From: Bimastos eiseni
Lineage: Eukaryota > Annelida > Clitellata > Crassiclitellata > Lumbricidae
Reading direction: 5' to 3'
Assembly (NCBI GenBank): GCA_959347315.1
Contig: OY365807.1
Location: 9,205,147 to 9,269,146, forward strand
DNA: 64,000 nt
How positions within the stretch are numbered: position 1 is the stretch's first letter; every line of letters begins with the position of its first letter. Of this stretch, positions 38,301 to 48,320 are shown in pieces. The notes under the pieces were generated by a model that was given only the letters and a program-made list of their open reading frames with translations, was not told the origin of the DNA and searched no databases. The position numbers were made by a program, and so were the translations under genes.

Positions 38301-40590
38301 CACTTAATCATCCTTTCTTTGCCTCTATCTCTCCAACATAGAAGATGATGCTATTTAAACATGATGGTCTTGTGTTGACCGTTTTGAAGCACCTATGAGG
38401 AACTTGCTCGAAGAGGTAGGTTCTTTGTAAATATAATTTTTTTTTGGGCACGGTGCTGATTGGTTAGAGCGGTCGGCCCGTAACACTCAGTGCGCGCTGA
38501 GTGAGTGGGTTCGACCCTCGTCCGAGGCGTCAGTCACAGTGTACGGACCTTGAGCGAGTCCTTCATGCACAATTGCTCTGCAGTACAACTGGAATTGCGC
38601 CGTCAAGGTGTGTGCACTCCTAAGCAAAAGATGTTGGATGAAGGGCGATACCAAATTTCAATAATGGATTGCTATGTTGCATAAGCAAGGTGTTTCTTTT
38701 CTTTTTCTGGCAGCACTTTGTCTGTGCAAAGTGTGAGAAACCGTTCCTTGGAACTCGTCACTACGAGAAAAAAGGTCTCGCTTACTGTGAAACCCATTAT
38801 CATCAGGTATGTACTAGCTTTGATCCACTCAATGTGTAGACTCCATTAGAGACTCAAGAACTGTAATATGTCCGTGTGTAAATTGCTTTTAATAGACTAT
38901 TCAAGTAATTGGAAGTAATTTTCTCTACCAATTTATACATCTTGCATGAAGAAGTGCTCTACAAGTGGTTGATTAATTAACTTTTGATTGACTAACGTCT
39001 TTAATCTATATTAATATATGGTGCATTATATGAATTTTGGGCTTCTCAGGAGTTCATGTGGCAGATCCCTCTATGTGTTCATTTCTTCTTCTCTTTTTAG
39101 CTGTTTGGAAATATCTGCTTCGTATGCAACTGTGTTGTGGCTGGTGATGGTAAGTTATTTGTCTTCCATGGTAATGATTACGATAAGTTGTCTGGTTTAT
39201 TAAGCTGTTAATTTTCAATGCCTAATGAAGGTGTGCAGTTACTCCACTTTGGGTGACTTAGGATGGTCGCAGTGATTGGGTTATTGGAAGCAGGCCACAG
39301 TAACTCCAATTTATTTACGAGCAGCAACTGTTTTCATTGGTTAATGTTTTTGTTAATGGTTAATTCAGATCTTCTAAGGATCAGTTGATTAATTTAATTG
39401 TTATTAGTTAGATCACACTTGCACCCATTTGACCACCCTGACTTGAATCACTTGTCTGTGATGATCCTATGTTGTGTTGTTTGTCTTGTAGTCTTTACTG
39501 CCTTGAATAAGGCTTGGTGTGTCGACCACTTTGCCTGTTCGGTTTGCGATCGAAAGATGAGTCAGAAGTAATCTATTTCCCTACTAATAACTAGCAAATT
39601 ATTGTATTGTTGCAATTACTTTCCATCTTACCAGTGTTGTATTCAAGACTTGAAACTTCAAGACCAAGACGAGACCAAGACAGTGAGGTGCCGAGACCGA
39701 GACAGTGAGGTACCGAGACCGAGACACTAGGTTCAAGACAGTACGAAACAGTAAAAGACAAGTCATCCTATATAAAATGCTGTAAAATGCTAATGTTTCA
39801 GTTTTCGGGAATAATGTTTATTTGTAATGTCAATTTGAAACTTATAATGTATACAGTACCAATTCCTGAGAACAGTTTTTATATTTCCGCGCAAGATTTT
39901 AAGACAGTTCACGCGAAACTTATCGAGACCGCTTGTTCGAGACAGAACAAAACATTCACTTCAAGACAGTTTCTAAAAATTCGAGACACTACCTCGAGAC
40001 CGAGACAGCAGGCTTCCGAGACCGAGACACTAAAAAACTGTCTCGAGACCAAGACACTGTCTCGAGACCATACAACTCTGCATCTTACATAATTGCCATT
40101 TTAAAAATTTGCTACTAATTGTGTCATATCTCTAGAGTTATATAGCACCTTTCACAAAATAGCTATTTAGAGGCACAATTATATGAGATTTTTATGAGAC
40201 AGGGAATGAGAAACAGTCTGCAGCTGGCAAAGCTGATAGTAGCAAGATTTGAACTTGTGTGCAAACTAATTGATTGATATCCTATAAATGCAATAACTGT
40301 CTTCAAGAAGACTTTAACCCTTTAACGACCAGCGTACACTAAAACGTAAGGTATAATCAATGAAGATAGTTGTTAAAGGGTTAAGCTTGTACTGTCCAAT
40401 TCACAAGTCATTCTCTCAACGACTTAGCCACAATATTAAAGTTGATCCAAGATGTTTATTGCCTTTATTGTTTAGAACGAAATTCTTTGAAGTCGATCTT
40501 AAGCCCGTCTGCAAGGCGTGCTATGAAAGGTTTCCGGCTGAACTGAAGAAGAGATTGAAGAAGGCCTACGATCAGCAGACCAAGAAGTGA
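28506..40590 (+). CDS. PINCH, five-LIM-domain integrin adaptor (complete gene)
   Basis: Exons: 28506-29377, 29773-29892, 31204-31249, 33147-33213, 34757-34877, 35520-35591, 35873-35950, 36620-36715, 37658-37712, 38714-38806, 39101-39149, 39492-39567 and 40476-40590. Phases agree throughout; the sum is 1860 nt, 619 residues. From residue 297 (ATG at 29789) the protein is a canonical 323-residue [101 protein letters not shown] and [18 protein letters not shown]. Five LIM domains follow in order. Known role: LIM1 binds integrin-linked kinase in the ILK-PINCH-parvin complex at integrin adhesions. The first exon is not part of usual PINCH proteins. No AATAAA was seen just after the stop. Confidence 0.95.
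29405..29745 (+). repeat. Possible tRNA-derived SINE, divergent
   Basis: A-box-like TGAATGGTAGAGCAATAG and B-box-like GAGGACTGAAGC near 29427-29472 are followed downstream by GGTGCTATATAAATG near 29721. The same tail-like word recurs near 35264 (GGTGCTATATAAATC) and 42516. It ends just before PINCH exon 2. The edges are uncertain. Confidence 0.4.
29789..29791 (+). other. Internal start for the canonical PINCH form
   Basis: ATG in exon 29773-29892 would give [11 protein letters not shown], the same short leader before LIM1 that other PINCH proteins have, and a 323-residue product. Use of this start would need a promoter downstream of, or a transcript skipping, exon 28506-29377. Confidence 0.6.
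31332..31824. mobile_element. Putative TIR element in a PINCH intron
   Basis: GGGGTCGTCCATAAA at the left is mirrored at the right by TTTATAGACGATCCC (13 of 15 positions), with G-rich stretches just inside both ends (AGGGGAAGGAGG; GGGGGTAAAAAGG). No target duplication could be made out. Non-coding. Confidence 0.45.
32590..33010. mobile_element. Putative TIR element with ACTCGG subterminal repeats
   Basis: ACTAAGGATGAACCGA at the left and TCGGTTCTTCCATAGT at the right are inverted at 14 of 16 positions. Many ACTCGG/CTCGGAC words crowd both ends. TA occurs on both flanks but could be chance. It lies between PINCH exons 3 and 4. Confidence 0.5.
33307..33476 (+). CDS. Alternative terminal exon of PINCH with a LIM-like finger
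   Basis: After exon 33147-33213 a short 93-base intron leads to acceptor TTAG at 33306. The exon is in the correct phase (A|GT) and runs 55 codons to TGA at 33474. It encodes CKYC, 17 residues, HRWC, RLAK, then CHQC. A standard LIM finger has C-x2-C, H-x2-C, x2, C-x2-C; here the short linker has four residues. It replaces LIM2 and ends the protein, giving 424 residues (or 128 from the internal start). No AATAAA is visible downstream. It could also be a relic of a duplicated LIM exon. Confidence 0.5.
34521..34625 (+). repeat. Acidic-coding direct repeat, copy A
   Basis: Shares about 100 bases with 34956-35065. In one frame it reads [15 protein letters not shown]. It lies upstream of LIM2 exon 34757-34877. 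No clear acceptor/donor pair was found that would make it an exon. Confidence 0.7.
34956..35065 (+). repeat. Acidic-coding direct repeat, copy B
   Basis: Counterpart of 34521-34625, located after LIM2 exon 34757-34877. The shared frame reads [20 protein letters not shown] and then stops. The two copies align without gaps over about 65 bases. Confidence 0.7.
38446..38690 (+). repeat. tRNA-derived SINE (family 1), in a PINCH intron
   Basis: tRNA-like head GGCACGGTGCTGATTGGTTA, GAGCGGTCGGCCCG and B-box GGGTTCGACCCTCG. The body has GACCTTGAGCGAGTCCTTC, GCTCTGCAGTA, GAGCAAAAGA-like and GAAGGGCGATA. It matches the copy at 48075 along its length (~245 bp). Confidence 0.9.
39632..40080. mobile_element. 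hAT MITE, 449 bp, with perfect 8-bp target duplication
   Basis: Left end CAGTGTTGTATTCAAGAC; right end, read inward, CAGAGTTGTATGGTCTC. The flanks are CATCTTAC on both sides, identical. Both ends carry arrays of CGAGACCGAGACA-type subterminal repeats. It sits in the last PINCH intron, between exons 39492-39567 and 40476-40590. Non-coding; the open frame across it is an artefact. Confidence 0.9.
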
Positions 40591-43500
40591 CGAGCCATCG
40601 TAGGCTCTTGTAGACAAATGTCGTTTCTTCATCATTATATTTATATCGGTAGATGTCTCCAGGGTTTGCTTTTGGAATGTAGTTTCATAATCGGCTGTGC
40701 GCAGGTGCTACATAAATGTCTAGTTAGATAACTTTTTATGGTGGTCAACCAGCTGAATGTTCTACGATTTTCAGTTTGGCCTGAGTGGTTGGCATTCAGA
40801 CCCTACTGATACTAGCCTTCATTGACCCTCTTGGAGAGCCATTAATGTGATGGTTTTATCTTTATTCAGTTGTTCTTGTCACTAGTACCCTTTAGCGAGA
40901 GTAGCCACAAATAGACTATATATCAGCTTTTCTCTCCACTTAATACACTCTGCCCATTGTACACATCTGCCAAGTCCAAGCAAATGCAGTGGGCTGCACT
41001 GGGCACGTATAGAGGGCAAATCAAGCAACTTATTAACAGGTTATTTCAGCTGTAGTGTAGCAGCCACCTTAGAGCCTGGCATCCGTGGTTGCCTCTTCAC
41101 CTTGACCCTAAAGAAACAGCAAAATCAAAGCGTTGCATTGTCCCTTGAGTTTTCCCTGGATAGGCAGCCATGGGAAAGAAATGCTAATTCATTTTTCTCT
41201 GAGCATTGACTTGTGACAGCAGGTGTTTTGAGTTCTGTAGTCGGATACCTGTTATTTCCACTGACAGTATAGTGTCAGCATAATCAGATCTAGTGGCTGG
41301 TTCACTAGGGTTCTGTAAGTGGAACAGAAATTACAAGATGTCTTCCTGCACGTGGGAGAACTTACCATCCAGTGATTGGTTGACAGTCGAGCATGCCAAT
41401 GACTGCTTCCGCACATCCTTTTCCACTGTGGAATTGGTTGTAAACTGTTTTAATATAGTTTTACTCCTTTTAGGCTAAACATTGGTTTATTGATGAGTAT
41501 GAAAATGAACGTTATTTCACACCGACTCTGTATGCGCTTTTTTCAAGTCTTGATACACGTGGAATGGTGTTGTGCCTATTTTGTTGAAGATTTTTTAGAT
41601 GTGTTCACTTGTTTTACAGATTATGCATTTAGTACTTTATACTAAACTATACTAACCTATTTATACTATGCTAATAATTTATGCTCAACTAATCATGCTA
41701 AATAGAATTTTGCATTAATTCATAGTTGTTAAAAAATGAGTAAGTCTGCAGCATTTGCTGTTAACTGGTGACAATGTATTGCTAGATCCTGACTTCATAG
41801 GATGGTCCAATGGTAGCACACTGGCATAAAGTCGGCACAGGTTTGATACCCGTTAGCTCCATAGGTTGACTCAGCCTTCCACTCCCTAGGGTGTCTGTAA
41901 AGATGGACAGTAGGACAGATTTTCGCCTTGCAGGCTGCCATGCAGTTTAATTCAATTCATGTTAAACTTGTTATCATCTTTTACAAGTATATCGTTTAAT
42001 CTTATTGTGCACTTGTCGGTTTGAATTAATTCACAAATATTATTACTAAATGTTTGCTTGTGTCAAGGTTAAAATGACCTTCATAAAGTATACTTCTCTC
42101 CCATCCCTTCCCTGCCTTTCCCTCTCCTCTCCCTCTCTCTATATTTCCCATCCCCTCCACTACTTCCCCATTCCCTACCCTTCCCCAGCCTTCCCCTTCT
42201 CTGCTCTATCCTACTTGCTGGTCTGGATCATGTGTGTGATGTGTCAAATTTAATGTGGCCCTCTAACAAAGGTGGCTGGTGAGCACCACCTATGGCGTAT
42301 CACGTGATATGTTGGGTCGAATTTGCAACGTATGAGATATATGTCGCCCCTAGTGAATGACGCAGTGATAAAATAGTGTAACATGCTATGACAGACGGAC
42401 GAACAGATATCTTGTATTGTATTGTTAACTCTTAAACTGGTTTTAGATTGACCGATTTCAGAGTGTTATGAATTTTTTCAATGTGCACTGGCTGTTTGTC
42501 TGACATTCGGTTGAGGTGCTATATAATATTTATCTGGGTTTCTTACAATACTGTTTAGAGATTTTTGTAGCACCTTTCAGATACGCCTGTAGCTAATGTT
42601 GCTCTACTGTGAAATATCTTAATAGGCTTTCTAGATGTTGTCCTCGAATTCTGTATGTCCATAAATTGTATGCTTGCTTGCAGAATCGTCTTTAGCACAT
42701 ATTTTTATCAGTTTTGGTTACTTTGTGCTTATTCTTTGTCAACTTTGTAGCAGTTTGTTTGTTAGTTTTATAAAAGTTTAAGTCAAATTTTGAATAGTTA
42801 TGGTCCATTCTGACCACTGTTGTCATTTTTTTAGTAATTGTGTGACAAACTATAAATTTTAGCTATTGTTGGCATGTTCTGGCAGTTGTTGCGCAAAGTT
42901 TGTAACATTTTGGCAATTTTGTCATTTTTATTTTTGGACAATTTTTGAAAATGTAGGCAGTTTTGGAAATTATTCATTAATTTCAAAGTGAGTGTAACTT
43001 TTAACTCTGCAATCTTTGTGCTTAGCATGCAAGACTCTGGACCTATGATCTGGCTAGGAAGACATTTTCAAATTAATAAACAGTAGGCTTTATTGATAAT
43101 TATATGAAATTTGCAAGGAGAAACGACAAATGGAGAACTTAACCGGAATAAACTGTTTCGCTTATAGAATTGCCCAAGTGCTGTATAATATGTAAGTTTG
43201 TGGTAATATTCATTATTTTACAACGCAGTCTTTTTAAGGAAGATCGCATGTGTTTGTGTAATTGCATGTGCAGTATTTAAATAACTTCATTTTCTGAATT
43301 TTAAAACAATCTTTCATGTATTGGCTGGTAAAGTAGGAGGATGTTCTTTGCATACTGAACATGTGACTCATTGCTGGATTAAATATAAACAGTGTATTCT
43401 TTAATGAACTTGTGGACTAATTTAGTGTCACGCACCAAAACCGGTGGCAACCAAAAAGGTGTCATAGGAACTACTATAATGTACTACAAAACCTAAGTTG

Positions 43501-44333
43501 GCAATATTCTGTCAAAATGTTTGCAATATGCAGTTGAACACATAATGTAGTAACAAACTGTAGTGTAGAGTGATATTAGACAGTTCAATAACTTAGCATT
43601 CTGTGTTACTATATGCACTTAAAATTGTAAACATATGTTGCATACTATGCCATACTGTATTGTGACGAACACTTGTGGTGAGAGCGAACATCCTTGTCTC
43701 ACCTCTGTCCAACCTACTCCAGTCATCTAAGAATAGATGGAGAGTTCTCAGGTCTAGGAAAGGTGGGCAGAGGTGAGACAATTAAGGACTAATCGATCTT
43801 AGGGGACATGGAAGGCGAACTCACTTTGTCAGCTCTATACGCGGCTAGTGTGTTGTCCGCTAATGATACATTTATGCCATGCTACGAACGAATACGGAAT
43901 ACTTCAGCAAGAAGGCCAGTTACTGTCTATTACTTCATTTTCACACAAATTGCTACAAATTAGGTGTGCCACTTTAACTCAGCCCGCAGGTCGTATCATC
44001 GTAGAAAATGAAACCACTGATACAGTGGAGATCTGGAGAAGAGAAAGAAGATATCCGTCCAATCATAGGCTACGCCGAGTTCAAGAAAGTTAAGTGACTG
44101 CGTATATTCATTGCACGGCTGCCTGTTGTGTAGGATGACGCGATTTTTTTGCTGTTCTTTTCTGAGTTGAAATTAATCCTATGGCGGAACAGTCATAATA
44201 TATATGTATATAGGGTCGAAGTAGTTTTACTGGATGGTGGCAATCTTTATAGACACAGTGCAGAGTTGGTGAAGATTGATTATAACTTGATTATGGACAA
44301 GGACAGAGCGCGGTTTAATGTAGGCCCTACGTG
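40591..44333. other. Gene-free region downstream of PINCH
   Basis: No convincing exon on either strand. It contains a possible tRNA-like repeat near 41805-41960, a C/T-rich stretch at about 42095-42210, and otherwise AT-rich unique-looking DNA. Confidence 0.45.
41800..41960 (+). repeat. Possible tRNA-derived SINE (family 2)
   Basis: GGATGGTCCAATGGTAGCAC has an A-box look, and CACAGGTTTGATACCCG about 40 bases later a B-box look. This is a different head from the family at 38446. Only one copy was seen and the 3' limit is uncertain. Confidence 0.45.
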
Positions 44334-44341
44334 GTGTAGAG

Positions 44342-46837
44342 CAGCGGTTCTCAACCTTTTTGACATGGGGACACACAACTCCAAAAAAGCTGTAACCTGA
44401 GTGATGTGCAGAATTAATATATTCATTTTACTGAACCCCTTTCACTCTCGCTGTGCTTAGCCTACTGCATGGTTAAGGTGTTTATTCGATTCAGCAACTC
44501 TTGGAAATGATCAGCAACCCTGCCACCTCTACTATCTTAATAATCTCGATAATCTTGCTCCACAGCAGTATACTGAAGTAGGAACTTGCCACGTAAATGG
44601 ACAAGTTATCTCTCACCCCTCAGGGTCGATATAATTTGGCCAAGCATTGGGATCAAGAGATCAGACACTAGAACTACACAGATCCTTTTCCGAATCTACC
44701 AACAGTTTTTTTGTCATGCCGTCTACCAATGCTTGGTAAAACTGGCCTCGATAAATTTCCCTCTCGTTCCCACTGCAAGTAGCAAACGATACACCTTTGA
44801 AAGCCCTTGCGTCTGCAGCCTGACCCGCTTCAGCATAGTACTGTCCACTCAGTCATTTCTAGCTGTATAATGACTTCGATTCGTCTTGGCAGGACTCAGG
44901 AGTAGATGCTCAACAGGAAGAGTGATATAAACTAGGCCCTATCTGCAGTGCTAAGGACAAATCGACTAACTCTTCCAGGGCATCATAAACGAGTCTTTGT
45001 GAAAACAGGGTTAGCCAGTTTCATGACCGTTCCCAACAATTTCTGATGCTCTAAATCAGCTCTCCTACTACTCGCTGATCAATTGCTGAAATAATTGTGC
45101 AAACACACTGTAGGATTGTCGAACATCTCTAAGACCAAGAGCTTACATTTGCACCTCACATTCACCGTCTCCTGTGTCACTGTGTGATTCATGCTAAAAG
45201 TTGCGTCAGCTCCGCACTTTTACTCGCTCGATAACTCCAGACGCCACCGCTACACTCTACGTAGGCCTCGAAACTGGGCGGTTGCGGTGCCTGGACCGGG
45301 TCTTGCGTTCTGCTGCACGTCTTGTCGGTTGCATTCCGAAATGTGGCCACGATCCGGTTAGATGTTGGATGCGCTCCCTAGCCACTCCTCCAGCAGCGAT
45401 TCTCGTACCCCATCATCGCTCTGGTCTGGTAGTCATTGCCTCCTTGCCAGGTCTCGTCTACGCCGATCTTCACAAACTATGACACACATCTTTTAGTGCA
45501 TCGGGTTGGGCTAATTACCGCCCTGCAATTTCAATCAATGGCTTCAGATATAATTATGTCGTTAGACTTAATTTAATTTGCCACTGATCTGCATTCCGAA
45601 GGACAGTAAACGACGGTAGCCACATTATACCACATTAACGACGCAATTAAATCAAAGCTTGAAGTAGACACTGCTTCGATGTATAATCGTTGACGATACA
45701 ATGTGCTGTAAACTTTGGCTTTGCAAAATACGTGGATATGTCACACAGTACAACTTAAAAATAATCCCTTATGTGTGAAATTACAGGATCATCTGCGTGA
45801 CATAATTCTACAATTAAATAGGCAACAAACAATGAATCCAGGAAACTGCAGGACAGGATCGCGATCTATATAAACCACATTGTTCTAGCTACACAATAAT
45901 TGTAGGCCTACACGCTGTGACTCATAATTATTTAATATTAAATTCTGCACTTCATTTGTCATTTTTGAAGCTTCCACGAGCTCATAATTATATAATCGAA
46001 GAAACAAGTATTGAGATAAGCGACAGAGAATACTGAAGTTCAAATGTATTGGACAGACGGGAACGCGCCCCTCAATCGGTAGGTGAATCGGTAGGTGTTT
46101 GAAACTAAAAATAATAATTGGTATTATTGTGGTGGCCTATTTATGAATTTTCAACGTATTCATTTATTGACTAAACGAAACTGCATTCCTTTCTGTGCGA
46201 TGATTGATGTGAAATTAAACTTAATTAAATAAAAAATTATAAACTCTTTGAAGAGGTGTCGCGCACACGAATCGCCAGGTGGCATCGTACATGTGTTTAT
46301 TGAATTTACAATAATAATTATGATTGCTATTACTACTGTAGCTTATTTACTATTTAACACTTCTATTTTGTGAGTAAAAAAACTATAAATAAATCATAAT
46401 AAAATTACATAATGTCATAAAAAATATTATTTAAAAAAAACCTGTATTGTTTTGACTCACATTGAGACATAAAAACTGTTAATGAGATGGCGGGGCTTGC
46501 ATTCTGGTCAGATGTACAGTCGCCTAAGTCAATACGTGGGCTGATTGTTGGTTAGACACAAACTTAAGTCACTATTTACACAGAGCCTATTCCTATCATT
46601 ATTTAGTCTTGAGTACACGTGTAATCGTAACTGAACAGCCGGCCTCACAGATGTATGCGTAGTTTAAAATGGCAGCAACACTGACGAGGCAACGATCTAT
46701 AGAAAATACAGCGCATTACATTCACGTGACAACATTTTTCAGTGAAAAAAATGCAATTTCAAACAAAAGTTGGCGACCCACTTGGATATCCTTTGCGACC
46801 CACTTGCGGGTCGCAACCCACAGGTTGAGAATCACTG
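44342..46837. mobile_element. hAT-like DNA transposon, 2.5 kb, non-autonomous
   Basis: The left end CAGCGGTTCTCAACCT and the right end, read inward as CAGTGATTCTCAACCT, are inverted termini (14 of 16). The flanks GTGTAGAG and GTGTAAAG make an 8-bp target duplication with one mismatch. The right end also holds GCGACCCACTTG repeated twice. No intact transposase is visible. A LINE reverse-transcriptase fragment lies inside, so the element carries a nested insertion or captured sequence. Confidence 0.75.
45200..45400 (+). mobile_element. LINE reverse-transcriptase relic, nested
   Basis: The frame RCLDRVLRSAARLVGCIPK followed by CGHDPV resembles the segment Q.VLN.AARL....K..HITP.L..LHWLPV of non-LTR retrotransposons. 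It is short and lacks the rest of the protein. Confidence 0.55.
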
Positions 46838-46989
46838 GTGTAAAGGCAAGGAGTAGACCTCGATCTATTGTTGCTGCGTGGTGAGTAAATTTGGCAGGAT
46901 GTCTGCACTCTGCAGACGAGTCATTTTATCCAGGTCACAAACATAACGTTTTCCATCTGCTCCTGTTTTAGGGCCTCCTCAGTTAGGTG

Positions 46990-47189
46990 NNNNNNNNNNN
47001 NNNNNNNNNNNNNNNNNNNNNNNNNNNNNNNNNNNNNNNNNNNNNNNNNNNNNNNNNNNNNNNNNNNNNNNNNNNNNNNNNNNNNNNNNNNNNNNNNNNN
47101 NNNNNNNNNNNNNNNNNNNNNNNNNNNNNNNNNNNNNNNNNNNNNNNNNNNNNNNNNNNNNNNNNNNNNNNNNNNNNNNNNNNNNNNNN
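46990..47189. other. Assembly gap (200 Ns)
   Basis: A run of exactly 200 N, most likely a placeholder of arbitrary size between contigs. The open frames crossing it have no meaning. The link between the left and right halves of the window rests on scaffolding. Confidence 1.
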
Positions 47190-47673
47190 CTATATCTCAA
47201 TGACTATACATTAATCGCAAAAATTTTGCTACTGACCAATAGGCCCAATAGGTAGCACCTCCACTGGTTCATGCAATATCCCAGTGCTGTATAGATTCAT
47301 ATTCCAACAGGTCTTTCGTCTCAAATAGTTATGTTACCAATAGCGAAATATAGGATGAGGTGAGTTGGAACCAGTCTCAAACATCAAACATTCCCCATTC
47401 GGGCTTACATAGGCCTATAACGCCCTTTTTAATACAGCAACACGACCGCTGCGTTAATAATGATCTTGTTAAGGAAGAGAGGGGAGTGCTTGGGTTGGCA
47501 AAATGTTTCAACGAAAGCAGAAAATATATAATATTATATACGCATAATTATGTATACATATATGGGCATTATATCTATTTCATAGGTGAAAGGTCATCTC
47601 AGCGCCAACTCACATACATTGAACAGAGCCCGGATGTTGTAAAGAAACCGCAGAAACCGCAGACTGCACGTGC

Positions 47674-47710
47674 ATGTGTGTGTGTGTGTGTGCGTGTGTG
47701 GTGTGTGTGT

Positions 47711-47758
<48 letters not shown>
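47674..47758. repeat. TG dinucleotide microsatellite
   Basis: An almost pure TG run of about 85 bases with a few interruptions (TGCGTG, TGGTG). Confidence 0.98.
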
Positions 47759-47759
<1 letters not shown>

Positions 47760-48074
47760 ACTGATCTTTGTATTATACGCTACATGGACACGCATATTAT
47801 GGGGCTTACTGATCACTCATGACTTCCTCTCGAAGATCACTCACTGATATAAAAAGAAAAGCGAATACGTGTCTGTATATCATATAAAATTATATATACG
47901 TCCGTATAATATATATATACACATGTATATATATATAAGACATATGAATATATATGAATATGAATGAATGTAAATATATAGTCTTGTTCAATGGCGATCA
48001 ACATGCAACAAAACAGACATTAAAACGTAGTGATCAGGAACTAATGTCAGTGTCTGACGATGGCAGAGATTACT

Positions 48075-48320
48075 GTGGCACGGTGGCTGATCGGTTAGAG
48101 CGGTCGGCCCGTAACGCTCAGTGTGCGTTGAGTGAGCGGGTTCGACCCTCGTCCGAGGCGTCAGTCACTCTGTATACGGACCTTGAGCAAGTCCTTCGCA
48201 CATAACTGCTCTGCAGTAGGCCTACAACTGCAATTGTGCCGTCGAGGCGTGTGCGCTTCTGAGCAAAAGATTTTTGGAAGAAGGGCGATATCTAATTTCA
48301 GAATAAAAAATAGAGTGCTG
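48075..48320 (+). repeat. tRNA-derived SINE (family 1), full-length copy
   Basis: Head TGGCACGGTGGCTGATCGG, TTAGAGCGGTCGGCCCG and B-box GGGTTCGACCCTCG near 48138. The body GACCTTGAGCAAGTCCTTCG, GCTCTGCAGTAGGCC, GAGCAAAAGA and GAAGGGCGATATC matches the copy at 38446. Confidence 0.9.

Noticed and set aside
46979..47214. Open frames across the N run
   Set aside because: They consist of unknown bases.
47360..47764. 134-codon frame ending in repeated Cys/Val
   Set aside because: Its end is the TG microsatellite; no splice or family support for the rest.
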